From Burkholderiales bacterium PBB1 (lineage in GTDB: Bacteria > Pseudomonadota > Gammaproteobacteria > Burkholderiales > Burkholderiaceae_C): DNA of 64,000 bases. Where the stretch lies: the NCBI GenBank assembly GCA_002255905.1, contig NKIN01000001.1, forward strand, positions 62,001 to 126,000. The letters are read 5' to 3'. Positions within the stretch are counted from its first letter, which is position 1, and every line of letters begins with the position of its first letter. The notes under the pieces were generated by a model. That model was not told the origin of the DNA. It saw only the letters and a program-made list of their open reading frames with translations, and did not search any database. Of the stretch, positions 16,113 to 23,935 are shown piece after piece. Both the position numbers and the translations under genes were made by a program.

Positions 16113-17405
16113 TTAGAAAGAGCGCGGCAGGCCGAGCACGTGCTCGGCGATGTACGACAGGATCAGGTTGGTCGAGATCGGCGCCACCTGGTACAGCCGC
16201 GTTTCGCGGAACTTGCGCTCGACGTCGTATTCGTGGGCGAAGCCGAAGCCGCCGTGGAACTGGATGCAGGCGTTGGCCGCTTCCCAGCTGGCCTTGGCTG
16301 CCAGGTACTTGGCCATGTTGGCCTGGGCGCCGCAGGGCTGGTGGGCGTCGAACAGCCGGCACGCTTCCCAGCGCATCAGGTTGGCGGCTTCGACCTCGAT
16401 GTAGCTCTCGGCAATCGGAAACTGCACGCCCTGGTTCTGCCCGATCGGCCGGCCGAACACGACGCGTTCGCCAACGTACTTCGACACGCGGTCGATGAAC
16501 CAGTAGCCGTCGCCGATGCATTCGGCGGCGATCAGCGTGCGCTCGGCATTGAGCCCGTCGAGGATGTACTTGAAGCCCTGGCCCTCTTGGCCGATCAGGT
16601 TCTCGGCAGGGATCTCGAGGTTCTCGAAGAAGAGCTCGTTGGTCTCGTGGTTGACCATGTTGGGGATCGGCCGCACCGTCATGCCGCTTTGCTCGGCGGC
16701 GCGCAGATCGACCATGAAGATCGACATGCCCTCCGACTTTTTCTTCACCTCGGCCAGCGGCGTGGTGCGCGCGAGCAGGATCATCCAGTCGGAGTGCTGC
16801 ACGCGCGAGATCCAGACCTTTTGGCCATTGATCACGTAGCGGTCGCCGCGCCGCACCGCCGTGGTCTTGATCTTGGTGGTGTCGGTGCCGGTGGAGGGCT
16901 CGGTCACGCCCATCGACTGCAGGCGCCACTCGCCGCTGGCGATCTTCGGCAGGTAGTGCTGCTTCTGGGCGTCGCTGCCGTGCCGCAACAGCGTGCCCAT
17001 GTTGTACATCTGGCCGTGGCAGGCGCCGGAGTTGCCGCCGCTGCGGTTGATCTCCTCCATCACCACGCTCGCCTCGGACAGCCCCAGGCCCGAGCCGCCG
17101 TATTCCGTTGGGATCATCGCGGCCAGCCAGCCGGCTTTGGTCAGCGCATCGACGAACGCCGCCGGATAGCCGCGCTCGTGGTCGATCTGGCGGTGGTACT
17201 CGGCAGGGAATTCGGCGCACAGCGCGCGCACCGCATCGCGGATGTCCTGGTAGCGGGCGTCGGGGGGGGTGTCGGTGTGAGCGTGGGCGGCAGGTGCAGT
17301 CACGGCGAAGGCGGGTGGCAAGACAGGCGCCGAGCTTGCCCTGTCTGCGCCGTGGTGGCAATTCGTCATTTGAAAAGGCGGCGTTCGGCTCTGACGAACG
17401 GGCAT
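16113..17405 (-). CDS. Acyl-CoA dehydrogenase
   Basis: FAD-dependent acyl-CoA dehydrogenase, 430 residues from the ATG at 17405; an internal ATG at 17369 is an alternative start. The first ~45 residues are not conserved. The core shows EYGGSGLGLSEASVVMEEI, the flavin/substrate motif SMGVTEPSTGTDTTKIKT, NGQKVWISRVQHSDW, and the C-terminal helical domain with IQFHGGFGFAHEYDVERKFRE and ETRLYQVAPISTN. The last pieces form the cofactor-binding and catalytic region. It is first in an operon with the CoA transferase (gap 11 bases) and the MmgE/PrpD gene, and divergent from the LysR gene that probably controls it. Confidence 0.93.
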   Translation of the reverse strand: MPVRQSRTPPFQMTNCHHGADRASSAPVLPPAFAVTAPAAHAHTDTPPDARYQDIRDAVRALCAEFPAEYHRQIDHERGYPAAFVDALTKAGWLAAMIPTEYGGSGLGLSEASVVMEEINRSGGNSGACHGQMYNMGTLLRHGSDAQKQHYLPKIASGEWRLQSMGVTEPSTGTDTTKIKTTAVRRGDRYVINGQKVWISRVQHSDWMILLARTTPLAEVKKKSEGMSIFMVDLRAAEQSGMTVRPIPNMVNHETNELFFENLEIPAENLIGQEGQGFKYILDGLNAERTLIAAECIGDGYWFIDRVSKYVGERVVFGRPIGQNQGVQFPIAESYIEVEAANLMRWEACRLFDAHQPCGAQANMAKYLAAKASWEAANACIQFHGGFGFAHEYDVERKFRETRLYQVAPISTNLILSYIAEHVLGLPRSF

Positions 17406-17417
17406 GGTGACGCGACC

Positions 17418-17455
17418 GGCCCGCGGGCCAGGGCGCAGGGTAAGGTTGCAACCTT
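17418..17455. promoter_or_regulatory. Palindromes in the LysR/acyl-CoA dehydrogenase divergent region
   Basis: Two perfect palindromes lie in the 71-base gap between the divergent genes: GGCCCGCGGGCC (17418-17429) and AAGGTTGCAACCTT (17442-17455). The second is 22 bases before the LysR start and has the size and dyad symmetry expected of a LysR-type recognition site. LysR regulators usually bind such sites between themselves and the divergent operon. Confidence 0.5.
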
Positions 17456-17476
17456 CTCAATGACCTGCGGCACGCC

Positions 17477-18412
17477 ATGGGCATGGCCATGCATTTCGAT
17501 CTGGTGGACCTGCGGCTGATGGTGCGTGTGGCCGAGGCCAACAGCCTCACCCGAGGCGCCGAGGCCGCTCACTTGTCGGTGCCCACGGCCAGCACCCGCA
17601 TCAAGAACATCGAAGACAGCCTGGGCGTGAAGCTGCTCTACCGCACCAGCCAGGGCGTCACACTGACACCGCCGGGTCAGGCCTTCGTGCACCACGCCAG
17701 GCTGGTGCTGGGGCAGCTTGAGCACCTGAGCGGCGACCTGCAGGAGTACGCCAAGGGCATCAAGGGCCACCTGCGCGTGTTTGCCAACACCACCGCGCTG
17801 GGCGAGTTCCTGCCGCCGGTGTTGCGCGCCTACCTGCTGACCCATCCCGATGTGAACATCGATCTGCGCGAACGGCTGAGCGACGACATCGTGCGTGCCG
17901 TGTCCGACGGGCAGACCGACATCGGCATCGTTGCGGGTACGGTGCGCACCGAGAACCTCGAGGTCATCCCCTACCGGCGCGACCGGCTGGTGCTGGTGGT
18001 GCCGCGCGAGCACCCGCTGGCGTCACGGCCTTCGGTCGCATTCGCCGACACGCTGGATCTCGAACACATCGGGCTGCATGAAGCGAGCGCGATCCACGCC
18101 TTCTTGCGGCAGATCTGCAGCGGCCTGCGACGAACCATCCGCTTGCGCATCCAGGTCGGCAGTTTCGAAGCCGCCTGCCGGATGATCGAGGCGAAGGTGG
18201 GCGTGGGCGTGCTGCCTGAATCGGCCGCGCGGCGACACGCGCAGACGCTGGCGATCCAGATCGTCCCGCTGTCCGACGAGTGGTCGCTGCGCGCGATGCA
18301 GATCTGCGTGCGCAGCCTGGAATCGCTGCCACCGTTTGCGCGCGACCTGGTGGCGCTGCTGGTAGAGGATGCGCGTGTGGCGAGTGAGGCGGCGCCCGCG
18401 TCTTCGCAGTGA
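17477..18412 (+). CDS. LysR-family transcriptional regulator
   Basis: 311 residues. An N-terminal winged helix-turn-helix (FDLVDLRLMVRVAEANSLTRGAEAAHLSVPTASTRIKNIEDSLG) is followed by the linker helix and a periplasmic-binding-like effector domain from about residue 90 (LRVFANTTALGEFLPPVL...). The ATG at 17477 is followed by an in-frame ATG five codons on (17489), an alternative start. It is divergent from the acyl-CoA dehydrogenase operon and likely regulates it in response to an organic-acid-derived inducer. Confidence 0.93.
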   Translation: MGMAMHFDLVDLRLMVRVAEANSLTRGAEAAHLSVPTASTRIKNIEDSLGVKLLYRTSQGVTLTPPGQAFVHHARLVLGQLEHLSGDLQEYAKGIKGHLRVFANTTALGEFLPPVLRAYLLTHPDVNIDLRERLSDDIVRAVSDGQTDIGIVAGTVRTENLEVIPYRRDRLVLVVPREHPLASRPSVAFADTLDLEHIGLHEASAIHAFLRQICSGLRRTIRLRIQVGSFEAACRMIEAKVGVGVLPESAARRHAQTLAIQIVPLSDEWSLRAMQICVRSLESLPPFARDLVALLVEDARVASEAAPASSQ

Positions 18413-18425
18413 ACTGTCTGAGGTG

Positions 18426-18610
18426 TCAGCGCGAAAGCGCCGAGCAACTCCGCTTGCGCGTCAGCCCCGCGACGCCCACCAGTCCGGCCAGCCAAAGTCC
18501 GAAGGTAGCCGGTTCTGGCACGGCGGAAACGCCCAGCTGAAGGTTATCGAAGCCGTTGTCAATCGACCAGCATCGGTTGAGGATGTCGCCTAGGCCAGCT
18601 TCGAATCGTT
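18426..18610 (-). pseudogene. 3' remnant of a PEP-CTERM protein gene
   Basis: Reading the minus strand down to the stop at 18426-18428 gives SIDNGFDNLQLGVSAVPEP, then a hydrophobic stretch (ATFGLWLAGLVGVAGL) and TRKRS: a complete PEP-CTERM sorting signal. The PEP codons are at 18510-18518. The frame can be followed up only to a TGA just above 18610, inside the end of the NERD gene, and no start or rest of the protein exists. It looks like the tail of a gene lost when the restriction/NERD module arrived. Recognition of the C-terminal signal is firm; the history is inferred. Confidence 0.7.
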
Positions 18611-19384
18611 CTGACGTTCAACACTGCGAATGAATCTGGACAGGTGAAACGCCGCCAGCTTGGCGTCGCGAGCATCCAATTGCGACGCTTCATGGTCAAG
18701 GAATGCAGGCAACGCCTTTGGCTCCAGCACCCAAACGTCGCTTCGAACATCTGCAGGCTTTTCAATAAACCAGCCGGGGAAAAGCACAACAGGGCGAACA
18801 TCAAACGTTTTCCCGGTGCTTTCGGCAAGCGAGTTCCGCAACCATGCCGCCTGAGCGCGCGCTTGCTGAACCGGGTCTCGATCAGGGGCGAGGCTTCCCG
18901 CCAGCAGCTTCTCTCCATCGAACTTGATGCGCGCCTCGCCCTTGAGTGGCTTGCTCCAGGTCTTGGTTTCGATGGTCATCACACCGGCCGGCCCAATCAG
19001 TACATGATCAATGTTGAAGCCTGGGGCGACGATGTCATGAAACACGTCGTAGCCCTTCTCCCGCAGCCGCTCCAAGTACTGCCCGACGACTTTCTCGCCT
19101 TCGATGCCCTGAAGGAGAGCTCGCATCCTCGGGCGGATTTTGAAGAACTGCCAGAAGCCAAATGCCACGGCAACTATGGCAACCGCCGTGAAAACAATCG
19201 GGCTGGGCTTCATGTCCTTGTAGTACCGCCACCACTCAAGAATCGCAAGCACCACAAACATCAGCGCCTGCAGTAGGTACGGCTCGACCTTGTCAGACCA
19301 AAGCGTCCGCCGCTCCTCCTCAAGCGACTGTGCGGGTTGCCGCAGCGGCTTGTCCTTGATCGGGGACTTGCGCGCGTCGCTCAT
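18590..19384 (-). CDS. Membrane-anchored NERD-domain nuclease-related protein
   Basis: 264 residues. Charged N-terminus, two membrane segments (about 36-52 and 61-82), then a NERD domain from about residue 93 (GIEGEKVVGQYLERL). The PD-(D/E)XK-like active site appears complete: D126 in FNIDHVLIGP, then E139 and K141 in MTIETKTW (D-x12-E-x-K). The start overlaps the end of the restriction-methylation gene by 4 bases (ATGA), so the two are coupled. NERD domains are found in several bacterial defence contexts. Its role as a companion nuclease is inferred. The membrane anchor is notable for a nuclease. Confidence 0.85.
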   Translation of the reverse strand: MSDARKSPIKDKPLRQPAQSLEEERRTLWSDKVEPYLLQALMFVVLAILEWWRYYKDMKPSPIVFTAVAIVAVAFGFWQFFKIRPRMRALLQGIEGEKVVGQYLERLREKGYDVFHDIVAPGFNIDHVLIGPAGVMTIETKTWSKPLKGEARIKFDGEKLLAGSLAPDRDPVQQARAQAAWLRNSLAESTGKTFDVRPVVLFPGWFIEKPADVRSDVWVLEPKALPAFLDHEASQLDARDAKLAAFHLSRFIRSVERQNDSKLA

Positions 19385-22314
19385 GAGGCTGCCTGTTGCC
19401 CCGCAGCGCGTGCGCGGTTGAGGGCAAGCAATCTGCGAAGTATTTCGTAGTCAGTCATGGCGGGGCTGTAGTCGGCCCAGCCATAGGCGCCAGCGACGGC
19501 AGCATCGAGTGTTTGATGGGCCTGGGCTAACCACGCAGGCCGCTGGTTGTAGAGCTTGGTTAATGTGCGATCGCTGAGTTGCTTCTCGAAGCCAGACTTT
19601 GCAACGATGCGGTCCGGGTAGGGAGACTGCTCCAGCCCGAGGGGGACGACCTCGGGCACACGCTCTGTCCATTCGGGGGGGTTGAGCCAACGGTCGCGAA
19701 GATCGCTCAGTGCCTTGGTTGCGCGGGCGATATTGGCTGCCAATAGCTTCTGGTCGGACGGCAAGTCGGCCGGTATCACCGCGCCGTCTGGCAGCGCCTC
19801 GGTGCGCTGGTGAGCGGTGTCGGCGGGTGTTAGGCCGACGGGGAATGGAAAAGTCTCGAAGCAAGTGGTCGGCGTGTAGCGGGGGTCATTGCCGACACCG
19901 ATCGAGGTACCCATGCGCAGCGACCACAGTTCGTGAAAACGCGAATGCAGCAGGCCGAGCGTGGTGTCGTCTGCACGCGCGACCGTGATCAGCGCCTGAT
20001 CGGGCGAGGTCGTGATCGGCAGCCAAACGAAGAAGCGGTGCTTGCTGTGCGCGATGGTGGCGATGAATCGCGGCAAGGTCTTCATCGCATGACGCATCTC
20101 AACGCGCGGCCGACCAAAGCGCCACCAGTAGTCGCGCAGCGCCGTCTCGGACTTGCCAATACGCTCGGGCTTAATGTGCTGCACGGCGTGCGCGAACGGT
20201 TGCTCGTATAGCGCCGCTTCGACAGCGCTCATCGAATTGCCGAAATCGATGATCCACTGCTCCTGCGGCCGTCGGCTCAATTCGAAGCCGTTGGCCCAGG
20301 GCTTTAGCACGTCGCTGTTGGGCCGGCCGTGCGGGTTGGGCAGCAGTAGCCAATCGCGCGCCAAAGCGGAATCGATTTCGAACTTGGCCTTCTTTGATGC
20401 ACCCTGGAAGCTGGCTCCGAGATTCGCCAGTAGCGTGGTGGCCGTGCTCACGTCGAGCGCGTCGCCTGCCACTGTGGGCGCGGTGAGATCGGCGTAGATC
20501 TGTGGCACTGCACGACCGTCGAGCTGTACGCCTTCGCCTTGCCCGAAGCACACCAGCGACACCCGCACCGCCGCGCCGTCATTGATCCAGGGCTCGTCGC
20601 TCCAGGCGGCAAAGATGCGGCTGGAGCGGTTGATCGCTTCGAGCACGCTGCGGCTGGCGCCGCCGCGAATCGAGTTGGTGGACACCAATCCCACTGTGCA
20701 AAGCTCGCCGCGCTTGATCGCTGACAGCGCCTTATCAAACCAGTAGCAGACCAAATCCGACGCCCCGGGAACGCGCGGTGCGAACCGCCTATCCAGGGCT
20801 TCGACGTAAGCGTCCCCCAACTCCCGTCGCTTGCGTCCAACCCCGACGAAGGGGGGATTCCCCACCACAGCATCCGCCTTTGGCCATGCGGCTTCGCTAC
20901 CGTCCGCGTTCAGCAGTGCGTCGCGGCATGCGATGTGGTCTAAAGGCTCCAGCACCGGATTCAACTTGAACGGATAACCCTGCTGCAGCCGCCACTGCAG
21001 CTCACCGATCCAGACCGTTACGCGTGCTAATTCGGCGGCGTACTCGTTGAGCTCGATGCCCAGCACATTGGCAGGGCTGGTGTAGCTGTCGACTTCGCGC
21101 TGAAGACCGAAGGCTTCTGCCTCCAGATTGGCTTGGTGCTCCAGGTCCTTCAGGCACTTGAGGGCAAGGTACAGAAAGTTCCCGCTGCCGCACGCTGGGT
21201 CGAGTACGCGGAATGCCCGGAGTCGCTCCAAGTGCCCGATGAACAAGGCGCGGGCATCCCGCCAGGACTTGTCGTTTGCGCGCTTGCTCTTAGCGAGTAA
21301 CACCGCGATCCGTGGCTTGATCGCCTCCCACTCAGCGCGCAGGGGACGGCGGATCACCGGATCAATCAAACGCTCGATCGTCGCCGGATCCGTGTAGTGG
21401 GCTCCGAGCTGGCTGCGCTTTTTGGGGTCGAGCCCGCGCTCAAACAGCGTTCCGAAAATGCTGGGGTCGATTGCGCTCCAGTCCAGCGCAGCGGCGTTGC
21501 GCAGCGCGGTCACGTCCATTTCAGTCAGCGAGGGGACGCTGATTTTCTGGAACAGACCGCCGTTGAACCACGAGATGTCGTCTGCGCCGAAAAGTCCACC
21601 AGAGCACATGGTGGTGAAAAGTTGCTGCAGGCCAGCGCGTAGCTTCTCAGGCTCAGCGCGCACCCCGACCAGCTTTTCAAACAGGCGCTCGGGTAGCAGC
21701 CCAACATCCTCGGCAAAGAAGCAGAACAGGCACTGAGTCAGAAAATGGCTCACTGCCTCCGGTGCGTGCCCGCTCTCCCGCAAACGCTCGGCAGTGGTGG
21801 CGAAGGCGTGGGCAGCATCCTCGGTGATCTGGCGGTTGGTGCGCTTTGGCCGAAAGGTGTCGGGCGCGTCAAAAACACGTCGCAGCAACTCGCGCTTTGC
21901 GGGGTCCGCCAGCTCATGCTGCTCGACCACGTGTTTCTCGCTTGGCGTCCCATTGAAATGGGTATGCACCTCGATACGCAGTCGATCGCTCACGACCAGC
22001 AGCGGCGGATTGTCGAGCGCCAGCGCATAGCGCATGAGCTGGCTCAGTGCTGCATCCAGAGGTCGGCCCGGCGCCTTGTACTCCCAGGCGAAAGCGCCTC
22101 GCTTGAATACATCAGCGAACCCGCGCTGCTGGCCGAGCGCCAGCGTGCCTTTTTCAAAAACGTAGTCTTCGCCCCCTGCTGGGGATGCCACTTCCAGAAC
22201 GGCACACAGCTCGATGAAGTGCTGCTGCGCACCCTGGCGCTCGTTGAGTGTGAAGCCGAGGCCACCCGGCCCCCACTTGGCTAAGAACTCGGCAATGCGC
22301 TGTTGTGTGGTCAT
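19381..22314 (-). CDS. MmeI-like restriction-methylation enzyme (type IIL/IIG)
   Basis: 977-residue single-chain enzyme. The N-terminal nuclease site D68-x9-E78-Y-K80 (FADVF...WEYK) has the same spacing as in MmeI. A helical linker follows, then an N6-adenine methyltransferase domain with motif I DPACGSGNF at 372-380 and motif IV NPPF at 486-489, then target-recognition and C-terminal regions. Length is close to MmeI (about 920). This predicts one protein that methylates one strand of a short asymmetric site and cuts about 20 bases away. A BREX PglX or DISARM methylase is less likely because of the intact N-terminal nuclease motif and lack of partner genes. It sits next to tRNA-Arg. Confidence 0.85.
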   Translation of the reverse strand: MTTQQRIAEFLAKWGPGGLGFTLNERQGAQQHFIELCAVLEVASPAGGEDYVFEKGTLALGQQRGFADVFKRGAFAWEYKAPGRPLDAALSQLMRYALALDNPPLLVVSDRLRIEVHTHFNGTPSEKHVVEQHELADPAKRELLRRVFDAPDTFRPKRTNRQITEDAAHAFATTAERLRESGHAPEAVSHFLTQCLFCFFAEDVGLLPERLFEKLVGVRAEPEKLRAGLQQLFTTMCSGGLFGADDISWFNGGLFQKISVPSLTEMDVTALRNAAALDWSAIDPSIFGTLFERGLDPKKRSQLGAHYTDPATIERLIDPVIRRPLRAEWEAIKPRIAVLLAKSKRANDKSWRDARALFIGHLERLRAFRVLDPACGSGNFLYLALKCLKDLEHQANLEAEAFGLQREVDSYTSPANVLGIELNEYAAELARVTVWIGELQWRLQQGYPFKLNPVLEPLDHIACRDALLNADGSEAAWPKADAVVGNPPFVGVGRKRRELGDAYVEALDRRFAPRVPGASDLVCYWFDKALSAIKRGELCTVGLVSTNSIRGGASRSVLEAINRSSRIFAAWSDEPWINDGAAVRVSLVCFGQGEGVQLDGRAVPQIYADLTAPTVAGDALDVSTATTLLANLGASFQGASKKAKFEIDSALARDWLLLPNPHGRPNSDVLKPWANGFELSRRPQEQWIIDFGNSMSAVEAALYEQPFAHAVQHIKPERIGKSETALRDYWWRFGRPRVEMRHAMKTLPRFIATIAHSKHRFFVWLPITTSPDQALITVARADDTTLGLLHSRFHELWSLRMGTSIGVGNDPRYTPTTCFETFPFPVGLTPADTAHQRTEALPDGAVIPADLPSDQKLLAANIARATKALSDLRDRWLNPPEWTERVPEVVPLGLEQSPYPDRIVAKSGFEKQLSDRTLTKLYNQRPAWLAQAHQTLDAAVAGAYGWADYSPAMTDYEILRRLLALNRARAAGQQAAS

Positions 22315-22411
22315 CGGGTGCTGAAAGTTGACGCCACCATTTCATCACGCCGGCCGTTGATCGGCGCTGCACGATGGGCTCACCGAATTCCTGGGGTAAT
22401 CGACAGATTTC

Positions 22412-22461
22412 GCAGGCAATCACGAATCAAGCCCGGTAGCACTTGGGCGTGGCTTGCCTGC
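22412..22461. repeat. Inverted repeat upstream of the restriction-methylation gene
   Basis: GCAGGCAA (22412-22419) and TTGCCTGC (22454-22461) are perfect reverse complements; CAAGCC and GGCTTG nest between and partly overlap them. It lies in the 240-base gap between the restriction gene and tRNA-Arg, about 100-150 bases upstream of the start codon. Operator, hairpin or an old recombination site are all possible. No promoter could be called here. Confidence 0.35.
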
Positions 22462-22513
22462 CGGGTCAGTTGAACCTGAAGCTTCAGCCTTGGTATCCCA
22501 GCAGGCACCAAAC

Positions 22514-22549
22514 AAAAAGGGCTAGCTCCTTGTGAGAGCTAACCCTTTG
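22514..22549 (-). terminator. Intrinsic terminator after tRNA-Arg
   Basis: On the minus strand AAAGGGTTAGCTCT and GGAGCTAGCCCTTT form a long stem with a short CACAA-type loop, followed by a run of T. It starts 8 bases after the CCA end of tRNA-Arg and faces the right way. Confidence 0.8.
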
Positions 22550-22556
22550 ATTTAAC

Positions 22557-22633
22557 TGGTGCGGCTGGCAGGAATCGAACCCACGACCCCTTGGTTCGTA
22601 GCCAAGTACTCTATCCAGCTGAGCTACAGCCGC
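22557..22633 (-). tRNA. tRNA-Arg (anticodon ACG)
   Basis: Cloverleaf on the minus strand: acceptor GCGGCTG/CAGCCGC, D arm GCTC...GAGT, anticodon stem CTTGG/CCAAG around loop CTACGAA (anticodon ACG), T arm GTGGG-TTCGAAT-CCTGC (G-T/T-G tolerant stem). Discriminator A and CCA are encoded (TGGT at 22557-22560 on the plus strand). The A of ACG is normally edited to inosine. A -10 element TATACT lies 10 bases before the 5' end. Confidence 0.95.
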
Positions 22634-22636
22634 AAC

Positions 22637-22651
22637 GCCCACGAGTATAGC
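22637..22651 (-). promoter_or_regulatory. tRNA-Arg promoter block, shared with tRNA-Thr
   Basis: Minus strand GCTATACTCGTGGGC, containing -10 hexamer TATACT and a GC-rich discriminator. It ends three bases before the mature tRNA. The same 15 bases stand at the same distance before tRNA-Thr (51230-51244). The -35 is weak. Confidence 0.65.
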
Positions 22652-22669
22652 AGCCGCGGTGGGCTTTTT

Positions 22670-23914
22670 TCAGAGTGTTGCAGCGGTTCGATAGCTGTTG
22701 GCGGCGCGCTCGGTCTGGCCTTCGTTTTCAGCCAGCCGCGCCAGCGTCAGCCAGGCCATGCGCTTCGCCGTGATGGGCAGGTTGGCATCGGCGACCGCGG
22801 CCTCGAGCAGCAGCCGCGCCTTGCCCCACAGCTGCCGCTCGGCCAGCGCCGTGCCTACCGCGTGGGCCACGGCGGCCTCGCGCGGGAACGCGAGCTGCGC
22901 CGATTCGAGGCGCGGCAGCCAGTCGGCGCCGATGCCGGCGATGGCGCACACCAGCGCGAACGACAGAGCGGCGCGCTCGTCGTCACTGGTGTCCTCGATG
23001 CGTTCCCAACCCGGGCGCAGCCAGTTGCGTGCGTCATCGGGCGCGCCCAGTTGTGCGGCACGCAAGGCTGCACGCGCTGCCACGAAGTTGTCGCGGCGAT
23101 CGACCGCATCGAGCGATTGCCAGGTGCGCCGCAACTGGTCGATGTCGTGCGCGGTGTCCAGGCATTCAAAGGCCAGCGAGCGCAGCAGCCCCTGGCTGGC
23201 GGCCTTCGACAGGCCCTGGTGCTTGACCAGCAAGCGCGCGGTCTTCAGGGCTTCCTGCGGTTGCTGCCCGAGTCGGGTGGCCTGCAGCTTGAGCCGCAAG
23301 GCCTGCGTGCGCCGAACCACGCCGGGTGGCAGGTCGTTCAGCAACTGAAGGCTGCGCTGGGCGTCGCGGTCGTCGATGGCCCATTCGGCAGCCATCAGTC
23401 GGGCGCCTTCTTCGGCCGATCGTGCTGCGCTGTTGCCTTGCGCGAGCGCAAAGGCACGTGCCAGGTGCTCGTCGCGTTGCCGGCGATCTTGCAGCCGGTG
23501 CGCACTGCCTGCGGCCAGCAGCAGCCCCAGCACGCCGAACTCGGCGTCGCGCCGGAGCTCGGGCGTGTCGTCCTGGATGGCCAGCGCATGCTGGGCTGCG
23601 GATTTGGCACGGCTGTATCGGCCGGCGAAATACTGCGCCAGCGATTCGCGCAGCGCGGCCTGGGCGGTGCGTTCGCGTCGCGCCACGCGCCACAGCCGTG
23701 CCCGCTCGGGCAGCCCGATCAGCCGGTTGGCCGCATGGATCAGCGACACCAGTGCGAAGCAACTGCCCACCAGCACCAGCAGGAAGAGATTCAGCGACAC
23801 GTCGAATCGCCAGGTGCCCGCATAGACGCTGACCAGCCCGTCGTTGGCACCCAGGGTCGATGCGGCCACCACCGCAGCGCCGAACAGCAACACGAACCAG
23901 ATGACCGAGCGCAT
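22670..23914 (-). CDS. hemY: HemY protein
   Basis: Inner-membrane protein encoded with haem-biosynthesis genes. 414 residues. Two N-terminal membrane helices (VIWFVLLFGAAVVAAS and LFLLVLVGSCFALVSLIH) carry the HemY_N signature. A long alpha-helical, TPR-like cytosolic or periplasmic region follows (ALRESLAQYFAGRYSRAKSAA, EALKTARLLVKHQGL, ...). This is the Gram-negative 'HemY' of the hemCDXY cluster and not the oxygen-dependent protoporphyrinogen oxidase of Bacillus. It starts 21 bases after hemX. Confidence 0.88.
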   Translation of the reverse strand: MRSVIWFVLLFGAAVVAASTLGANDGLVSVYAGTWRFDVSLNLFLLVLVGSCFALVSLIHAANRLIGLPERARLWRVARRERTAQAALRESLAQYFAGRYSRAKSAAQHALAIQDDTPELRRDAEFGVLGLLLAAGSAHRLQDRRQRDEHLARAFALAQGNSAARSAEEGARLMAAEWAIDDRDAQRSLQLLNDLPPGVVRRTQALRLKLQATRLGQQPQEALKTARLLVKHQGLSKAASQGLLRSLAFECLDTAHDIDQLRRTWQSLDAVDRRDNFVAARAALRAAQLGAPDDARNWLRPGWERIEDTSDDERAALSFALVCAIAGIGADWLPRLESAQLAFPREAAVAHAVGTALAERQLWGKARLLLEAAVADANLPITAKRMAWLTLARLAENEGQTERAANSYRTAATL

Positions 23915-23935
23915 CGCCGCAGCCGCCTGTGGTGC

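Noticed and set aside
18413-22633. Integrative element with tRNA att sites
   Set aside because: No integrase gene and no direct repeat of the tRNA 3' end were found at the left edge, so only an accessory module is claimed.
22637-22668. GCCCAC...GTGGGC followed by TTTTTT on the plus strand as a terminator
   Set aside because: No plus-strand gene ends here and the loop is long. The GCCCAC part belongs to the tRNA-Arg promoter block on the other strand.
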